Below, one piece after another: positions 34,699 to 43,477 of a DNA stretch of 64,000 bases (positions are counted from its first letter, which is position 1; each line of letters starts with the position of its first letter). Where the stretch lies: contig DDFC01000002.1 in the NCBI GenBank assembly GCA_002336895.1, positions 54,468 through 118,467 of the forward strand, read 5' to 3'. A model generated the notes under the pieces. That model was not told where the DNA came from, did no database searches, and saw only the letters and a program-made list of their open reading frames with translations. This DNA comes from Verrucomicrobiaceae bacterium UBA1938. Lineage in GTDB: Bacteria > Verrucomicrobiota > Verrucomicrobiia > Verrucomicrobiales > Verrucomicrobiaceae. The position numbers were made by a program, and so were the translations under genes.

Positions 34699-37338
34699 AT
34701 GCAAGATCCCAACATTCACCCCATCTCGGTCGCTGACGAAGTTAAGAATTCGTTCCTGGACTACTCCATGTCCGTCATCATCGCACGTGCGCTGCCGGAT
34801 GTGCGCGATGGCCTGAAGCCCTCGCAGCGGCGCATCCTTTATGCGATGCATGAGCTGTCGCTCTATCCGCCGAAGAAGCACATGAAGTGCGCGAAGATCG
34901 CGGGCGATACTTCGGGTAACTACCACCCACACGGTGAGGCGGTCATCTACCCCACGCTCGTGCACATGGGCCAGCCCTGGGCCATGCGCGAGCCGCTGAT
35001 CGATCCTCAGGGAAACTTCGGCTCTGTGGAAGGCGATCCTCCGGCCGCCATGCGATACACCGAGGCCCGCATGACGCACCTTGGCGGCACCCTCATGTCT
35101 GACATGGACAAGGAGACCGTGGACTTCGTGCCAAACTATGACGAGCGTCTCACCGAGCCCGTCGTTTTTCCGGCAGCCTTCCCGAATCTCATTGTCAATG
35201 GCGGCACCGGCATCGCCGTGGGCATGGCTACCAACATGCCGCCGCACAATCTCGGAGAGGTGGTGGATGCCGTCTGCGCGCAGGTGGACAATCCGCAGAT
35301 CACCATCAGCGAGCTCATGCAGTTCATCCAGGGGCCGGACTTCCCGACGGGCTGCGCCATCCAGGGCACCACTGGCATCCGCGAATACATGGAGACCGGC
35401 CACGGTGCCGTGCGCATTCGCGGCCAGGCGGAGGTTGTTGAAAACGGCAATCGCGAGCAGATCATCGTCACCGAGATCCCCTTCAATGTGAACCGGGCCG
35501 AGCTCGTGAAGCGCATCGCCGAGCTGGCCAATGAGAAGGTCATCACCGAAATCAGCGGCGTGCGTGATGAGTCGGACGAAAACACCCGCGTCGTCATCGA
35601 CCTCAAGCGCGACGCCCGCGCCCAGGTGGTGCTGAACAACCTCTACAAACACACCGCGCTGGAGACCAGCTTCTCCATCCACATGCTCGCCATCGACGGC
35701 GGCAAGCCGCGCGTCCTCAGCATGAAGGACGCCATCGCCTGCTACATCGAGCACCGCCGGGAGGTCATCATCCGCCGCACCCGCTACCTGCTCAAGCAGG
35801 CCGAGTTCAAAGCCGAAAAACTCGAGGCCCAGCTCCTCGCGCTCGGGCACCTGGACGACTTCATCAAGATCATCCGCGACAGCAAAAGCCGCGACGAAGC
35901 CCGCGAGCGCCTCAAAGCCTACCACTTCGCCGTCAGCACCGCCGAGCAGCTCGGCATCCTCATCCGTGGCCAGGCCAGCGTGGTGGGAGACAAATATATC
36001 TTCACCGACAAGCAGGTGGAGGACATCCTCGAGCTGCGCCTCTACCAGCTCGTCGGCCTGGAGCGCGACAAGATCAAAGGCGACTACGATGAAATCCTGG
36101 CCAGCATCCGCGACCTCATGGACATCCTCGCCCGCGAGGTGCGCGTGCTCCAGATCATCAAGGACGAGCTGCAGGCCATCCGCCTGAAGCACGCCACGCC
36201 ACGCTTCACCCGCATCGAAGCCGCCGAGGGCGAGATCCAGAGCATCGACCTCATCCCGAACGACCCCACCGTCGTCACCATGACGCACCTGGGGAGCATC
36301 AAGCGCACCGCCACCGCCGAGTACCGCGTGCAGGGCCGCGGCGGCAAAGGACTCAAAGGCATGGAGACCCGCGAGTCTCAGAGCGAAGACGAGGCCAGCG
36401 ACTTCGTGGAGCATCTCTTCAGCGCGCATCTGCACGACTTCCTGCTCTTCTTCACCAACACCGGCCGCATGTACGTGGAGCGTGTGTATCAGATCCCCGA
36501 AGCCGCACGCACCGGCAAAGGCCGCAGCATCAAAAACATGCTCAACCTCCGCTCCGAGGAGAAGATCGCCAGTGTGCTCATCCTCAAAGCCCAGGGCGCC
36601 GAAGACGAGGCCATGTGGGCTGCGGACAAGTATGTGCTATTTGCCACGAAAGACGGCACGGTGAAAAAGACCGCGCTGGAGGAGTTCAAAAACTACCGCA
36701 AGGACGGCATCATCGCCATCAAGCTGGATGAAGGAAACGACCTCGTGGATGTGGTGCTGACCGACGGCAACAAAGAGGTCTGCCTCGTCACGCATGAGGG
36801 CATGTGCGCCCGCTTCCATGAGACCGGGGACGATCCCGCCTCTCCAAATCTGCGCCCGATCGGTCGTGCCACCGCCGGTGTGCGTGGCATCACCTTGGAC
36901 GATGGCGACTTCCTCGTGAGCTGCATCACCAACGAGCCGGACACCATGGTGCTCGTAGTGTCTGAAAACGGTCTCGGCAAGCGCACGGCCTTTGATGAAT
37001 ACCGCCTGCTCACCAATCGCGGCGGCAAGGGCGTGACCACCATGAATGTGACCGAGAAGACCGGCAAAGTGGTCGCTGCCAAGGCGGTGCACGACAAGGA
37101 CGAGCTCATGCTCATGACCACCAAGGGGCAGAGCGTGCGCATCCGCGTGAGTGACATCCGCGAAACTGGACGCAACGCCCAGGGTGTGAAGCTCATGGGG
37201 CTGAACGAAGGAGAAACCATCCAGGATGTGGCCACCGTGGTGGCAGATGATGCGGATGCCGCATCAGAGCCGTCTGCCGCGTCCGGCACATCAGATGCCG
37301 AAGCTGCGCCCACTCCAGAAGCCCCTGCGGCGGAGTAG
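34699..37338 (+). CDS. gyrA: DNA gyrase subunit A
   Basis: An 879-residue subunit that cuts and rejoins DNA. The catalytic Tyr is Tyr120 in AMRYTEARM. QGRGGKG (about residues 550-556) is the GyrA box that distinguishes gyrase from topoisomerase IV, with Gly replacing the first Arg. The six-bladed C-terminal DNA-wrapping domain is complete, followed by an acidic Ala/Glu tail of about 30 residues. In the quinolone-binding helix the sequence is HPHGEAVIYPT, so the positions equal to E. coli Ser83 and Asp87 are Ala81 and Pro85. The adjacent gyrB and the GyrA box make topoisomerase IV less likely. A strong terminator follows. Confidence 0.96.
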   Translation: MQDPNIHPISVADEVKNSFLDYSMSVIIARALPDVRDGLKPSQRRILYAMHELSLYPPKKHMKCAKIAGDTSGNYHPHGEAVIYPTLVHMGQPWAMREPLIDPQGNFGSVEGDPPAAMRYTEARMTHLGGTLMSDMDKETVDFVPNYDERLTEPVVFPAAFPNLIVNGGTGIAVGMATNMPPHNLGEVVDAVCAQVDNPQITISELMQFIQGPDFPTGCAIQGTTGIREYMETGHGAVRIRGQAEVVENGNREQIIVTEIPFNVNRAELVKRIAELANEKVITEISGVRDESDENTRVVIDLKRDARAQVVLNNLYKHTALETSFSIHMLAIDGGKPRVLSMKDAIACYIEHRREVIIRRTRYLLKQAEFKAEKLEAQLLALGHLDDFIKIIRDSKSRDEARERLKAYHFAVSTAEQLGILIRGQASVVGDKYIFTDKQVEDILELRLYQLVGLERDKIKGDYDEILASIRDLMDILAREVRVLQIIKDELQAIRLKHATPRFTRIEAAEGEIQSIDLIPNDPTVVTMTHLGSIKRTATAEYRVQGRGGKGLKGMETRESQSEDEASDFVEHLFSAHLHDFLLFFTNTGRMYVERVYQIPEAARTGKGRSIKNMLNLRSEEKIASVLILKAQGAEDEAMWAADKYVLFATKDGTVKKTALEEFKNYRKDGIIAIKLDEGNDLVDVVLTDGNKEVCLVTHEGMCARFHETGDDPASPNLRPIGRATAGVRGITLDDGDFLVSCITNEPDTMVLVVSENGLGKRTAFDEYRLLTNRGGKGVTTMNVTEKTGKVVAAKAVHDKDELMLMTTKGQSVRIRVSDIRETGRNAQGVKLMGLNEGETIQDVATVVADDADAASEPSAASGTSDAEAAPTPEAPAAE

Positions 37339-37361
37339 TTCAAGGCGTTTCATAACCATTG

Positions 37362-37400
37362 AGTGCCTGCCATGATGAGTCATGGCAGGCACTTTTGTTT
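37362..37400 (+). terminator. Strong rho-independent terminator of gyrB-gyrA
   Basis: A perfect 14-bp stem (37362-37375 with 37380-37393) with a TGAG loop is followed by TTTTGTTT. It lies 24 bases after the gyrA stop. Confidence 0.93.
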
Positions 37401-37461
37401 TCGGAGTAAAGCGCGGTGAATTTCGCGATACGAACGCAGCATCCAGCTCGTTGGATGCTGC

Positions 37462-39066
37462 ATGATCCGCCTGACCGCACTCCTGCTGCTGCTTTCCTGC
37501 CTGACACTACAGGCTGCATCCGCCAAGCCGAACTTCGTCGTCATCCTCGCCGATGATCTCGGCTATTCCGATCTCGGATGCTACGGCGGTGAGATCGCCA
37601 CACCAAACCTCGACAAGCTGGCGGCAGGTGGTTTGCGCTTCACTCAGTTTTACAACACCGCACGCTGCTGGCCCACGCGCAGCGTGCTCATGACCGGGCA
37701 TTACGCACAGCAGATCGGCATGGACCCGCCCTATGGCAAATTTCCTGCCTGGGTGCGCACGCTGCCTCAGAGGCTGGCTCCCCTGGGATATCGCAGTTAT
37801 CACTCCGGAAAGTGGCATGTGACCAATGCCCCACGCGTCGTTGCGGATGGCGGCTTCACGCACTCCTACCATGTGGCCAAGCAGGACAACCACTTCCACC
37901 CGCAGAAGCATGAGCTGGATGACAAACCGCTGCCGGAGCCCGAGGGCCAGTGGTATTCCAGCATCGCCATCGCCGATCACGCCATCGACTTCCTCAAGGA
38001 GCACGCCCAGCAGCATCCGGGCACACCGTTCTTCACCTATGTGGCATTCACCGCGCCACATTTCCCGATCCAGGCGCTGCCGGAGGACATCGCCAAATAC
38101 AAGGACACTTACACACAGGGCTGGCCCAAGACACGCGCGGCACGTTTTGAGCGGCAGAAGCAGCTGGGGCTGGTGCACACCAGCCTGTCTGATCCCGAGC
38201 CACAGATCACCGCGCCCAGCGGCAAAGAGAGCGATCTCGAAATCCTCGGCCCGGGCGAGACTCGCCATGCCGTTCCGTGGGACAGCCTCACATCAGAACA
38301 GAAGCAGTTTCAGGCCACGAAAGAGGCCATCCATGCCGCAATGATCGACCGCCTCGATCAGGAAGTCGGACGCGTGCTCGCTCAGTTGAAGGCCATGAAC
38401 GCCTTTGAGGACACACTCATCCTGTTTCTCTCGGACAATGGCGCCAGCGCGGAGATCATGGTGCGCGGGCTCGGGCATGACAAAAATGCCCCCATGGGCG
38501 CGGCCGCATCTTATCTCTGCCTTGGGCCCGGCGGCTCCACGGTTTCAAACACCCCCCACCGCCGTCACAAGATCTGGGTGCATGAGGGTGGCATCAGCAC
38601 GCCCTTCATCGCTCACTGGCCGCTGGGCATCAGCGCCCGTGGAGAGTTGCGTCACACGCCCGGGCATGTCATCGACATCGCACCCACCTTCATCGCACTG
38701 GCTGGCGGAGACAGCAGCGCCATGCCGGAAAATGCCCCGCCGTTTCCAGGCCGCAGTCTGGCACCCGCCCTAGCAAAGGATGAGACCATCTCCCGTGACT
38801 TCCTCTTCTGGAACCACTCTGGAAACCGCGCCCTGCGTGAGGGAGACTGGAAGATCGTCAGCGCTGCGGACAATGGCGATGCCTGGGAGCTCTATGACCT
38901 GAGCACGGATCGCGCGGAATCAAACAACCTCGCAGCAAAGGAACCTGAGCGGGTGAGGGCAATGGCCTCACGCTGGGAGAAGTTGGAGCGTGAATACCTC
39001 GCGCAGGCAGGCCCAAAACCAGAACCAAAAAAGAAAGGGAAGGGCAGCAGGAAAGCGGAGGAGTGA
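37462..39066 (+). CDS. Secreted arylsulfatase family protein
   Basis: A 534-residue sulfatase with a signal peptide (LTALLLLLSCLTLQAASA). KPNFVVILADDLGYSDLGCYGG provides the first metal ligands. The modification site is CWPTR (Cys69), a CxPTR variant of the usual CxPSR. KWHVTNAP and LFLSDNGASAEIM supply further active-site residues. The protein ends with a Lys-rich tail (KKKGKGSRK). Its stop is only 6 bases from the end of the convergent redoxin gene, with no terminator between. Like the sulfatase at 24.5 kb it would act on sulfated polysaccharide outside the cytoplasm. Confidence 0.92.
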   Translation: MIRLTALLLLLSCLTLQAASAKPNFVVILADDLGYSDLGCYGGEIATPNLDKLAAGGLRFTQFYNTARCWPTRSVLMTGHYAQQIGMDPPYGKFPAWVRTLPQRLAPLGYRSYHSGKWHVTNAPRVVADGGFTHSYHVAKQDNHFHPQKHELDDKPLPEPEGQWYSSIAIADHAIDFLKEHAQQHPGTPFFTYVAFTAPHFPIQALPEDIAKYKDTYTQGWPKTRAARFERQKQLGLVHTSLSDPEPQITAPSGKESDLEILGPGETRHAVPWDSLTSEQKQFQATKEAIHAAMIDRLDQEVGRVLAQLKAMNAFEDTLILFLSDNGASAEIMVRGLGHDKNAPMGAAASYLCLGPGGSTVSNTPHRRHKIWVHEGGISTPFIAHWPLGISARGELRHTPGHVIDIAPTFIALAGGDSSAMPENAPPFPGRSLAPALAKDETISRDFLFWNHSGNRALREGDWKIVSAADNGDAWELYDLSTDRAESNNLAAKEPERVRAMASRWEKLEREYLAQAGPKPEPKKKGKGSRKAEE

Positions 39067-39072
39067 GTCGGA

Positions 39073-39630
39073 TCACTTCATCCCGCCGATCTTGCATCCC
39101 TGCGCCGGTTCCTGCGGCGCGGGCGCCGGCTTTCCGGAGAGGATGGCATCCAGCGCGTCTCGCAGGTCCTTCGTTGTGGCGGCGCGCTGGCGCTTGGTCG
39201 GGCCGAGATAGAGATCATTGATGCGGCCCTGATACAGCGTCTTGCCATCGGGGCCGATCACCACGGCCTCAGGCGTGATCTTAGCCTGCACCTGCTTGGC
39301 CAGCGCCTGATCTTTGTCGAGCAGCACCGTGGCTTTCACCTCGGAAAGGATGGCATGCTCCATGGCCACCTCCTTGGTGATTTCGGGATCGGAATGCACG
39401 AGATACACCGCCGCCTTGTCCGAATAGTCTGCCGCGATGGCGTTGATCTCTTTGATGAACGACTTCGTGGTGGAGCAGAAGGGGGAGACAAAGAAGAGCA
39501 CGGAGGCTTTTTTGCTGCCTGCAGCCATCGGATTGTAGGTCTGACCATCGGTTCCGGGCAGATCGAGTGCAGAGCCAAAGCTGGAAAATAGCAGGAGGAG
39601 CGTGGCTATGAATCGTGCGGGGAAAGACAT
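39073..39630 (-). CDS. Secreted redoxin-domain protein with a single active-site Cys
   Basis: A 185-residue thioredoxin-fold protein. ATG 39630 gives a signal peptide (FIATLLLLFSSFGSALDLPG); the longer frame is not plausible. KASVLFFVSPFCSTTKSFIKEI is the thioredoxin strand and helix, but the motif is CSTT rather than CxxC. ITPEAVVIGPDGKTLYQGRINDLY is the cis-Pro region, and the tail TKDLRDALDAILSGKP...GCKI carries a second, distant Cys. Proteins of this sort are often found in Verrucomicrobiota and Planctomycetota, sometimes fused to cytochromes. Partner unknown. Confidence 0.82.
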   Translation of the reverse strand: MSFPARFIATLLLLFSSFGSALDLPGTDGQTYNPMAAGSKKASVLFFVSPFCSTTKSFIKEINAIAADYSDKAAVYLVHSDPEITKEVAMEHAILSEVKATVLLDKDQALAKQVQAKITPEAVVIGPDGKTLYQGRINDLYLGPTKRQRAATTKDLRDALDAILSGKPAPAPQEPAQGCKIGGMK

Positions 39631-39664
39631 CTGTTGGAAACGCTGATTGGGCTGGAGAGCATTC

Positions 39665-39702
39665 AAAAAACACCCGGTGCTCCACGAAGGAAGCACCGGG
39701 TG
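39665..39702 (-). terminator. Rho-independent terminator of fabD
   Basis: CACCCGGTGCT pairs perfectly (11 bp) with AGCACCGGGTG; on the minus strand it is followed by TTTTTT. It lies 35 bases after the fabD stop and directly before the redoxin start region. Confidence 0.9.
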
Positions 39703-39737
39703 ACACTGAAAACTTATAACGAAGACCGCTCAGGGCA

Positions 39738-40667
39738 TCAGGCCGCAGTCAGCGCCGCCACCGCTGCATCCAGGGAGGCTGCATCCTTGATGCTGATGAC
39801 CTTCACACTCTTGTCGATCTTGCCCATGAGTCCGGCGAGGGTGGCATCAGGCCCAAGTTCGATGAAGGTGGTGTGCCCTGCGGCAATGAGGTGCTGCATG
39901 CTCTCCACCCAGCGGACGCTGCCGGTCACCTGGCTGGTGAGGGTGGCGCGGATCTCCTCGGGCGTGGAGACGGGGCGGGCTTCAAAGTTGCAGACCACAG
40001 GAACCTTCGGGCTCTGGATCGCTGCAGTGGCGAGCACAGCAGCCAGCTTGTCCTGGGCGGACTTCATAAGGCGGCTGTGGTAGGCGCCGGCCACGGGCAG
40101 AGGGATGGCGCGCTTGATGCCCTTGTCCTTGGCTTTGGCCGCTGCGGCGGCGATGCCTTCGGCGCTGCCGCTGAGCACGATCTGGCCGGGGGCGTTCAGA
40201 TTGGCCACGTCCACATCGCACTCCTGAGCCAGCTCGCGGATGGCGGATTCTTCGCCGCCCAGCAGGGCCAGCATGGCACCCTTGGTGTTTTCGCAGGCTT
40301 CCTCCATAAAGCTGCCGCGCTGGAAGACGAGGTTCAGGCCGGTGGCAAAGTCAAAGGTACCTGCTGCGGCGTGTGCGGTGAATTCCCCGAGAGAAAGACC
40401 GGCGGTGGCGGTGATGTTCAGCGCAGGCACCTTGCTCTTTAGCACTTCCAGAATGGCCAGGCCGTGGGCGTAGAGAGCGGGCTGGCAGCGCGAGGTCTTG
40501 GTCAGTTCCTCCATCGGGCCCTCGTACATGATGCTGGAGAGCGAGTAGCCAAGGGTGGCATCGGCCTGGTCAAAGAGGGCGCGCACGGCGGGGTAGCTTT
40601 CTGCAAGATCTTTGCCCATGCCGACTTTCTGGGCGCCTTGACCGGCGAAGAGGAGGACTGCGTTCAT
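39738..40667 (-). CDS. fabD: Malonyl-CoA:ACP transacylase
   Basis: A 309-residue enzyme that loads malonate on acyl carrier protein for fatty-acid synthesis. The start at 40667 (MNAVLLFAGQGAQKVGMG) is the family start; the longer frame adds 26 unconserved residues. The nucleophile is in GLSLGEF (Ser near residue 93) and the catalytic His in AYHSRLM (near 195). Length is normal. No other fab genes are adjacent; the upstream neighbour is glycerate kinase, 74 bases away. Confidence 0.96.
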   Translation of the reverse strand: MNAVLLFAGQGAQKVGMGKDLAESYPAVRALFDQADATLGYSLSSIMYEGPMEELTKTSRCQPALYAHGLAILEVLKSKVPALNITATAGLSLGEFTAHAAAGTFDFATGLNLVFQRGSFMEEACENTKGAMLALLGGEESAIRELAQECDVDVANLNAPGQIVLSGSAEGIAAAAAKAKDKGIKRAIPLPVAGAYHSRLMKSAQDKLAAVLATAAIQSPKVPVVCNFEARPVSTPEEIRATLTSQVTGSVRWVESMQHLIAAGHTTFIELGPDATLAGLMGKIDKSVKVISIKDAASLDAAVAALTAA

Positions 40668-40741
40668 TCGTGGATGCTGGATGCGTGATACGGGGTTCTG
40701 TATGAGTGAGGGAGAGCACTGAGCACGGTCAGGGGGACCGG

Positions 40742-41869
40742 TCAAGCGGTGGTCACGAGGTCGCAGAGGGCCTGGGCCTGGGCTGCGACGGCTGCCGCCA
40801 GGAGTTCCGGGCCGCGCTGCATGGCCTCGGCGAGGGGCATGTCCTTGGGTTTGATGGCGCAGAGGAGATCAATTCGTGTGCGCAGCTTGTCTTCGGCCTC
40901 GATGGCTCCGGCAAAGGCGGCCACGGGTTTGCCCAGTTCATGCGCCATGTCCGCCACGCCCATGGGCCCCTTGCCATGCAGCGTCTGGGCATCCATGCGC
41001 CCCTCGCCCGTGATCACCAGATCAGCTGCCGCGATGCGCTCACGCAGGTGGACGAGATCGGCGATGAGGTCGAAGCCGCTGGTCAGCCTAGCGCCGCAGA
41101 AGGTCATGAGGCCAAAGCCCAGCCCGCCTGCAGCGCCTGCCCCGGGGACATCCCGGTGGTCCGCGCCCAGATCACGCTCGGCAACGTCTGCCAGAAACTG
41201 CAGGCGGCTTTCAAAGAACTCGAAGTCCGTGACTCCCTTTTGAGGACCATAGATGCGGGTGCAGCCATGCGTGCCGAGCAGGGGATTGTTCACGTCGCAG
41301 GCTACCAGGATCTCAGGCGGGGTGAAATCCACCGGCCTCTCGATGCGGGCCAGCCGGTCCATGCTGGCGATGACCGGGTCCAGGACAGTCCCGGAGGCAT
41401 CCAGAAACCGGAATCCAAGCGCAGCCGCCATGCCGATGCCCGCGTCGTTGGTGGCACTGCCGCCTATGCCGATGACGATGCGCTTTACCCCGCGCTCCAA
41501 GGCATCCTGCAGCATCAATCCTGTGCCCCACGTGCTGGCCGTGGCAGGATTCAGCGGCAGATCGCTCACCATGGCCAGGCCGGAGGCGGCGCTCATTTCC
41601 ATCACGGCTTCGGCTTGTCCCGCCGAGGTGGCGAGTCCATAGCGGGCGGTGACGGGGCGGCTTTGCGCGTCAAAGGTGGCAGCCTCACACCACTCGCCAT
41701 TCAGGGCGGTCACCACAGCCTCGGCGGTACCCTCGCCGCCATCGGCTATGGGGCAGAGATCGCAGGCTGCTTCGGGGAGAGTCTGGGCCAGAGCCGAGGC
41801 GATGGATTGGGCGGCCACAGAGGCCGGGATCGAGCCCTTGAACTTGTCGATGGCGATCAGGATGCGCAT
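40742..41869 (-). CDS. Glycerate kinase (GlxK/GarK type)
   Basis: A 375-residue kinase that phosphorylates D-glycerate, probably at the 2-position as is usual for this family. ATG 41869 starts MRILIAIDKFKGS, the standard beginning. PIADGGEGTAEAV, GIGGSATNDAGIGMA, GAAGGLGFGL and ITGEGRMDAQTLHGKGP are the family signatures. It lies upstream of fabD on the same strand. The divergent histidine-kinase gene starts 152 bases away. Confidence 0.93.
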   Translation of the reverse strand: MRILIAIDKFKGSIPASVAAQSIASALAQTLPEAACDLCPIADGGEGTAEAVVTALNGEWCEAATFDAQSRPVTARYGLATSAGQAEAVMEMSAASGLAMVSDLPLNPATASTWGTGLMLQDALERGVKRIVIGIGGSATNDAGIGMAAALGFRFLDASGTVLDPVIASMDRLARIERPVDFTPPEILVACDVNNPLLGTHGCTRIYGPQKGVTDFEFFESRLQFLADVAERDLGADHRDVPGAGAAGGLGFGLMTFCGARLTSGFDLIADLVHLRERIAAADLVITGEGRMDAQTLHGKGPMGVADMAHELGKPVAAFAGAIEAEDKLRTRIDLLCAIKPKDMPLAEAMQRGPELLAAAVAAQAQALCDLVTTA

Positions 41870-41949
41870 GTGCGCGCACCTTGGCGAGCACATTCCAGGC
41901 TGCCAAGCAGGGGTGTGTTTTGAATCGCTGCCAGTGGCGTTGGAGGGGT

Positions 41950-42021
41950 GTCAGGGAATTGTAAAAAACCTTGAATAGACCTTGATTTAACAACGTAATT
42001 ATTATTAATTTTATAGTAATT
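41950..42021 (+). promoter_or_regulatory. AT-rich leader of the histidine-kinase gene
   Basis: The 70 bases before the kinase start are strikingly AT-rich in a GC-rich genome (TTGATTTAACAACG, then an almost pure A/T run to the ATG at 42022). Several weak -35/-10 combinations exist and I cannot choose one. There is no Shine-Dalgarno motif. Confidence 0.4.
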
Positions 42022-43467
42022 ATGTCTCTGGCAGCCTTGGCAGACCTCGATTCGCCGCTGATCGCGTCACGCCCCGACGACCCCGCAATTGAGGGGAAGA
42101 CGGTGGCCGTGCCTGCGCCCACGAGGTTTGAGCAGGAGCAGATGGAGCTGAATCTGCGAAACGCCCGAATGGGGGCCTGGTTTGTGATGGTGCTGGTGCC
42201 ATTGTGCAGCTTTCTGGACTGGATGGCCTACCCTGACAGTTACTGGCAGTTTCTGGTGCTTCGTCTGGCCTGTGCGGCCAGCTGCGTGCCTCTGCTGCTG
42301 GCGCTGAACCGCTCCCTAGGGCGGAGGTATTGCCGTGCCTATCCGATCATCCTGCCGCTGCTTCCGGCGCTGATGATCTGCTTCATGATCTATCTCAGCG
42401 GCGATCCTGGCTCAGGCTACTATGCGGGCCTGCTGCTTTGCATCGTGGCCACGGCCTTCGTCTTCCACTGGACGTTCCGGGAGATCGGCATCACGCTCGG
42501 TCTTGTGGTCGGTGCATACTTTGCCGCCACGCTGCCAAATCTCTTCACCACGAACGATCCGCGTGCTCTGGGCATTTTTGTCAACAACACCGGCTTCCTC
42601 CTGCTGCATTGTGTGGTGCTCTACGTGGGCAGCCGCCAGCACCATGCGATACGCCTGCGGGAGTTTGCCAACCGCTGCAAAGTGGAAGATCAACGCGAAG
42701 AGCTGGCAGCGCGTAATGAAGAGCTGACTGCCACGCTGAAGCGTCTGCGCGAGACCGAGGCACAGCTGGATCAGAGCGAAAAGCTGGCCTCCATCGGCCG
42801 CCTCAGCGCCGGGATCGTGCATGAGATCAACAATCCGCTGAACTACGTGAAGTCAGCGATCTACCTGCTGAAGAAAAAAGGCCGCAATCTGCCTCCTGAA
42901 ATGGCGGAGAGCTTCAACAGCATCGCCGAAGACATTGGTGAAGGCATCGACCGCGTGAGTGCCATCGTGTCCGACCTGCGCACCTTTGCACATCCGGAAA
43001 ATCGTGGCTCCCGCCCGGTTGATCTGCACGAAACCACCCGCAAAGCCCTGCGCTTGCTGGCCAAGGAAATCGGAGACCGTGGCGTGGCCCTGCTGGACGA
43101 GATTCCTCCGGGCACCATCGCTCAGGGAGATGAAAACTACCTCATCCAGATCCTGCTCAATCTGGTGCAGAACAGCCTGGATGCGCTGTCCGGCCGGCCG
43201 GCACCGACCATCTGGCTGAAGGCTGCCACCACTCCCCACGGGGTGGATTTGATCGTTCTGGACAACGGCATGGGCATTCCCAAGGAGAACCTTTCCAAGA
43301 TCTTTGATCCGTTTTTCACCACCAAGCAGGTGGGGCAGGGCATGGGTCTGGGCCTGAGCATCTGCTTCCGCATGATCCAGCAGATGGGCGGCGAAATAAA
43401 GATCGACTCACTGGCGGGCAGCCACACTCAGTTCACGCTGAGCCTCAAGAAACCTGATCACACCTGA
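42022..43467 (+). CDS. Membrane sensor histidine kinase
   Basis: A 481-residue kinase. About six membrane helices (residues 45-205) form an unrecognised sensor domain, followed by a coiled coil (REELAARNEELTATLKRLRETEAQL). The dimerisation and phosphoacceptor site is His267 in SAGIVHEINNPLNYV. The ATP-binding domain has NLVQNSLDAL (N box), LDNGMGIP (G1), FFTTKQVGQGMGLGLSI (F/G2). All motifs are intact. The response-regulator gene starts 10 bases later, so they are a co-transcribed pair. Confidence 0.94.
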   Translation: MSLAALADLDSPLIASRPDDPAIEGKTVAVPAPTRFEQEQMELNLRNARMGAWFVMVLVPLCSFLDWMAYPDSYWQFLVLRLACAASCVPLLLALNRSLGRRYCRAYPIILPLLPALMICFMIYLSGDPGSGYYAGLLLCIVATAFVFHWTFREIGITLGLVVGAYFAATLPNLFTTNDPRALGIFVNNTGFLLLHCVVLYVGSRQHHAIRLREFANRCKVEDQREELAARNEELTATLKRLRETEAQLDQSEKLASIGRLSAGIVHEINNPLNYVKSAIYLLKKKGRNLPPEMAESFNSIAEDIGEGIDRVSAIVSDLRTFAHPENRGSRPVDLHETTRKALRLLAKEIGDRGVALLDEIPPGTIAQGDENYLIQILLNLVQNSLDALSGRPAPTIWLKAATTPHGVDLIVLDNGMGIPKENLSKIFDPFFTTKQVGQGMGLGLSICFRMIQQMGGEIKIDSLAGSHTQFTLSLKKPDHT

Positions 43468-43477
43468 GGCCCAGTTC

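Noticed and set aside
34684..36435. Minus-strand open frame opposite gyrA (583 codons)
   Set aside because: Complete overlap with the conserved gyrA gene and no recognisable domain.
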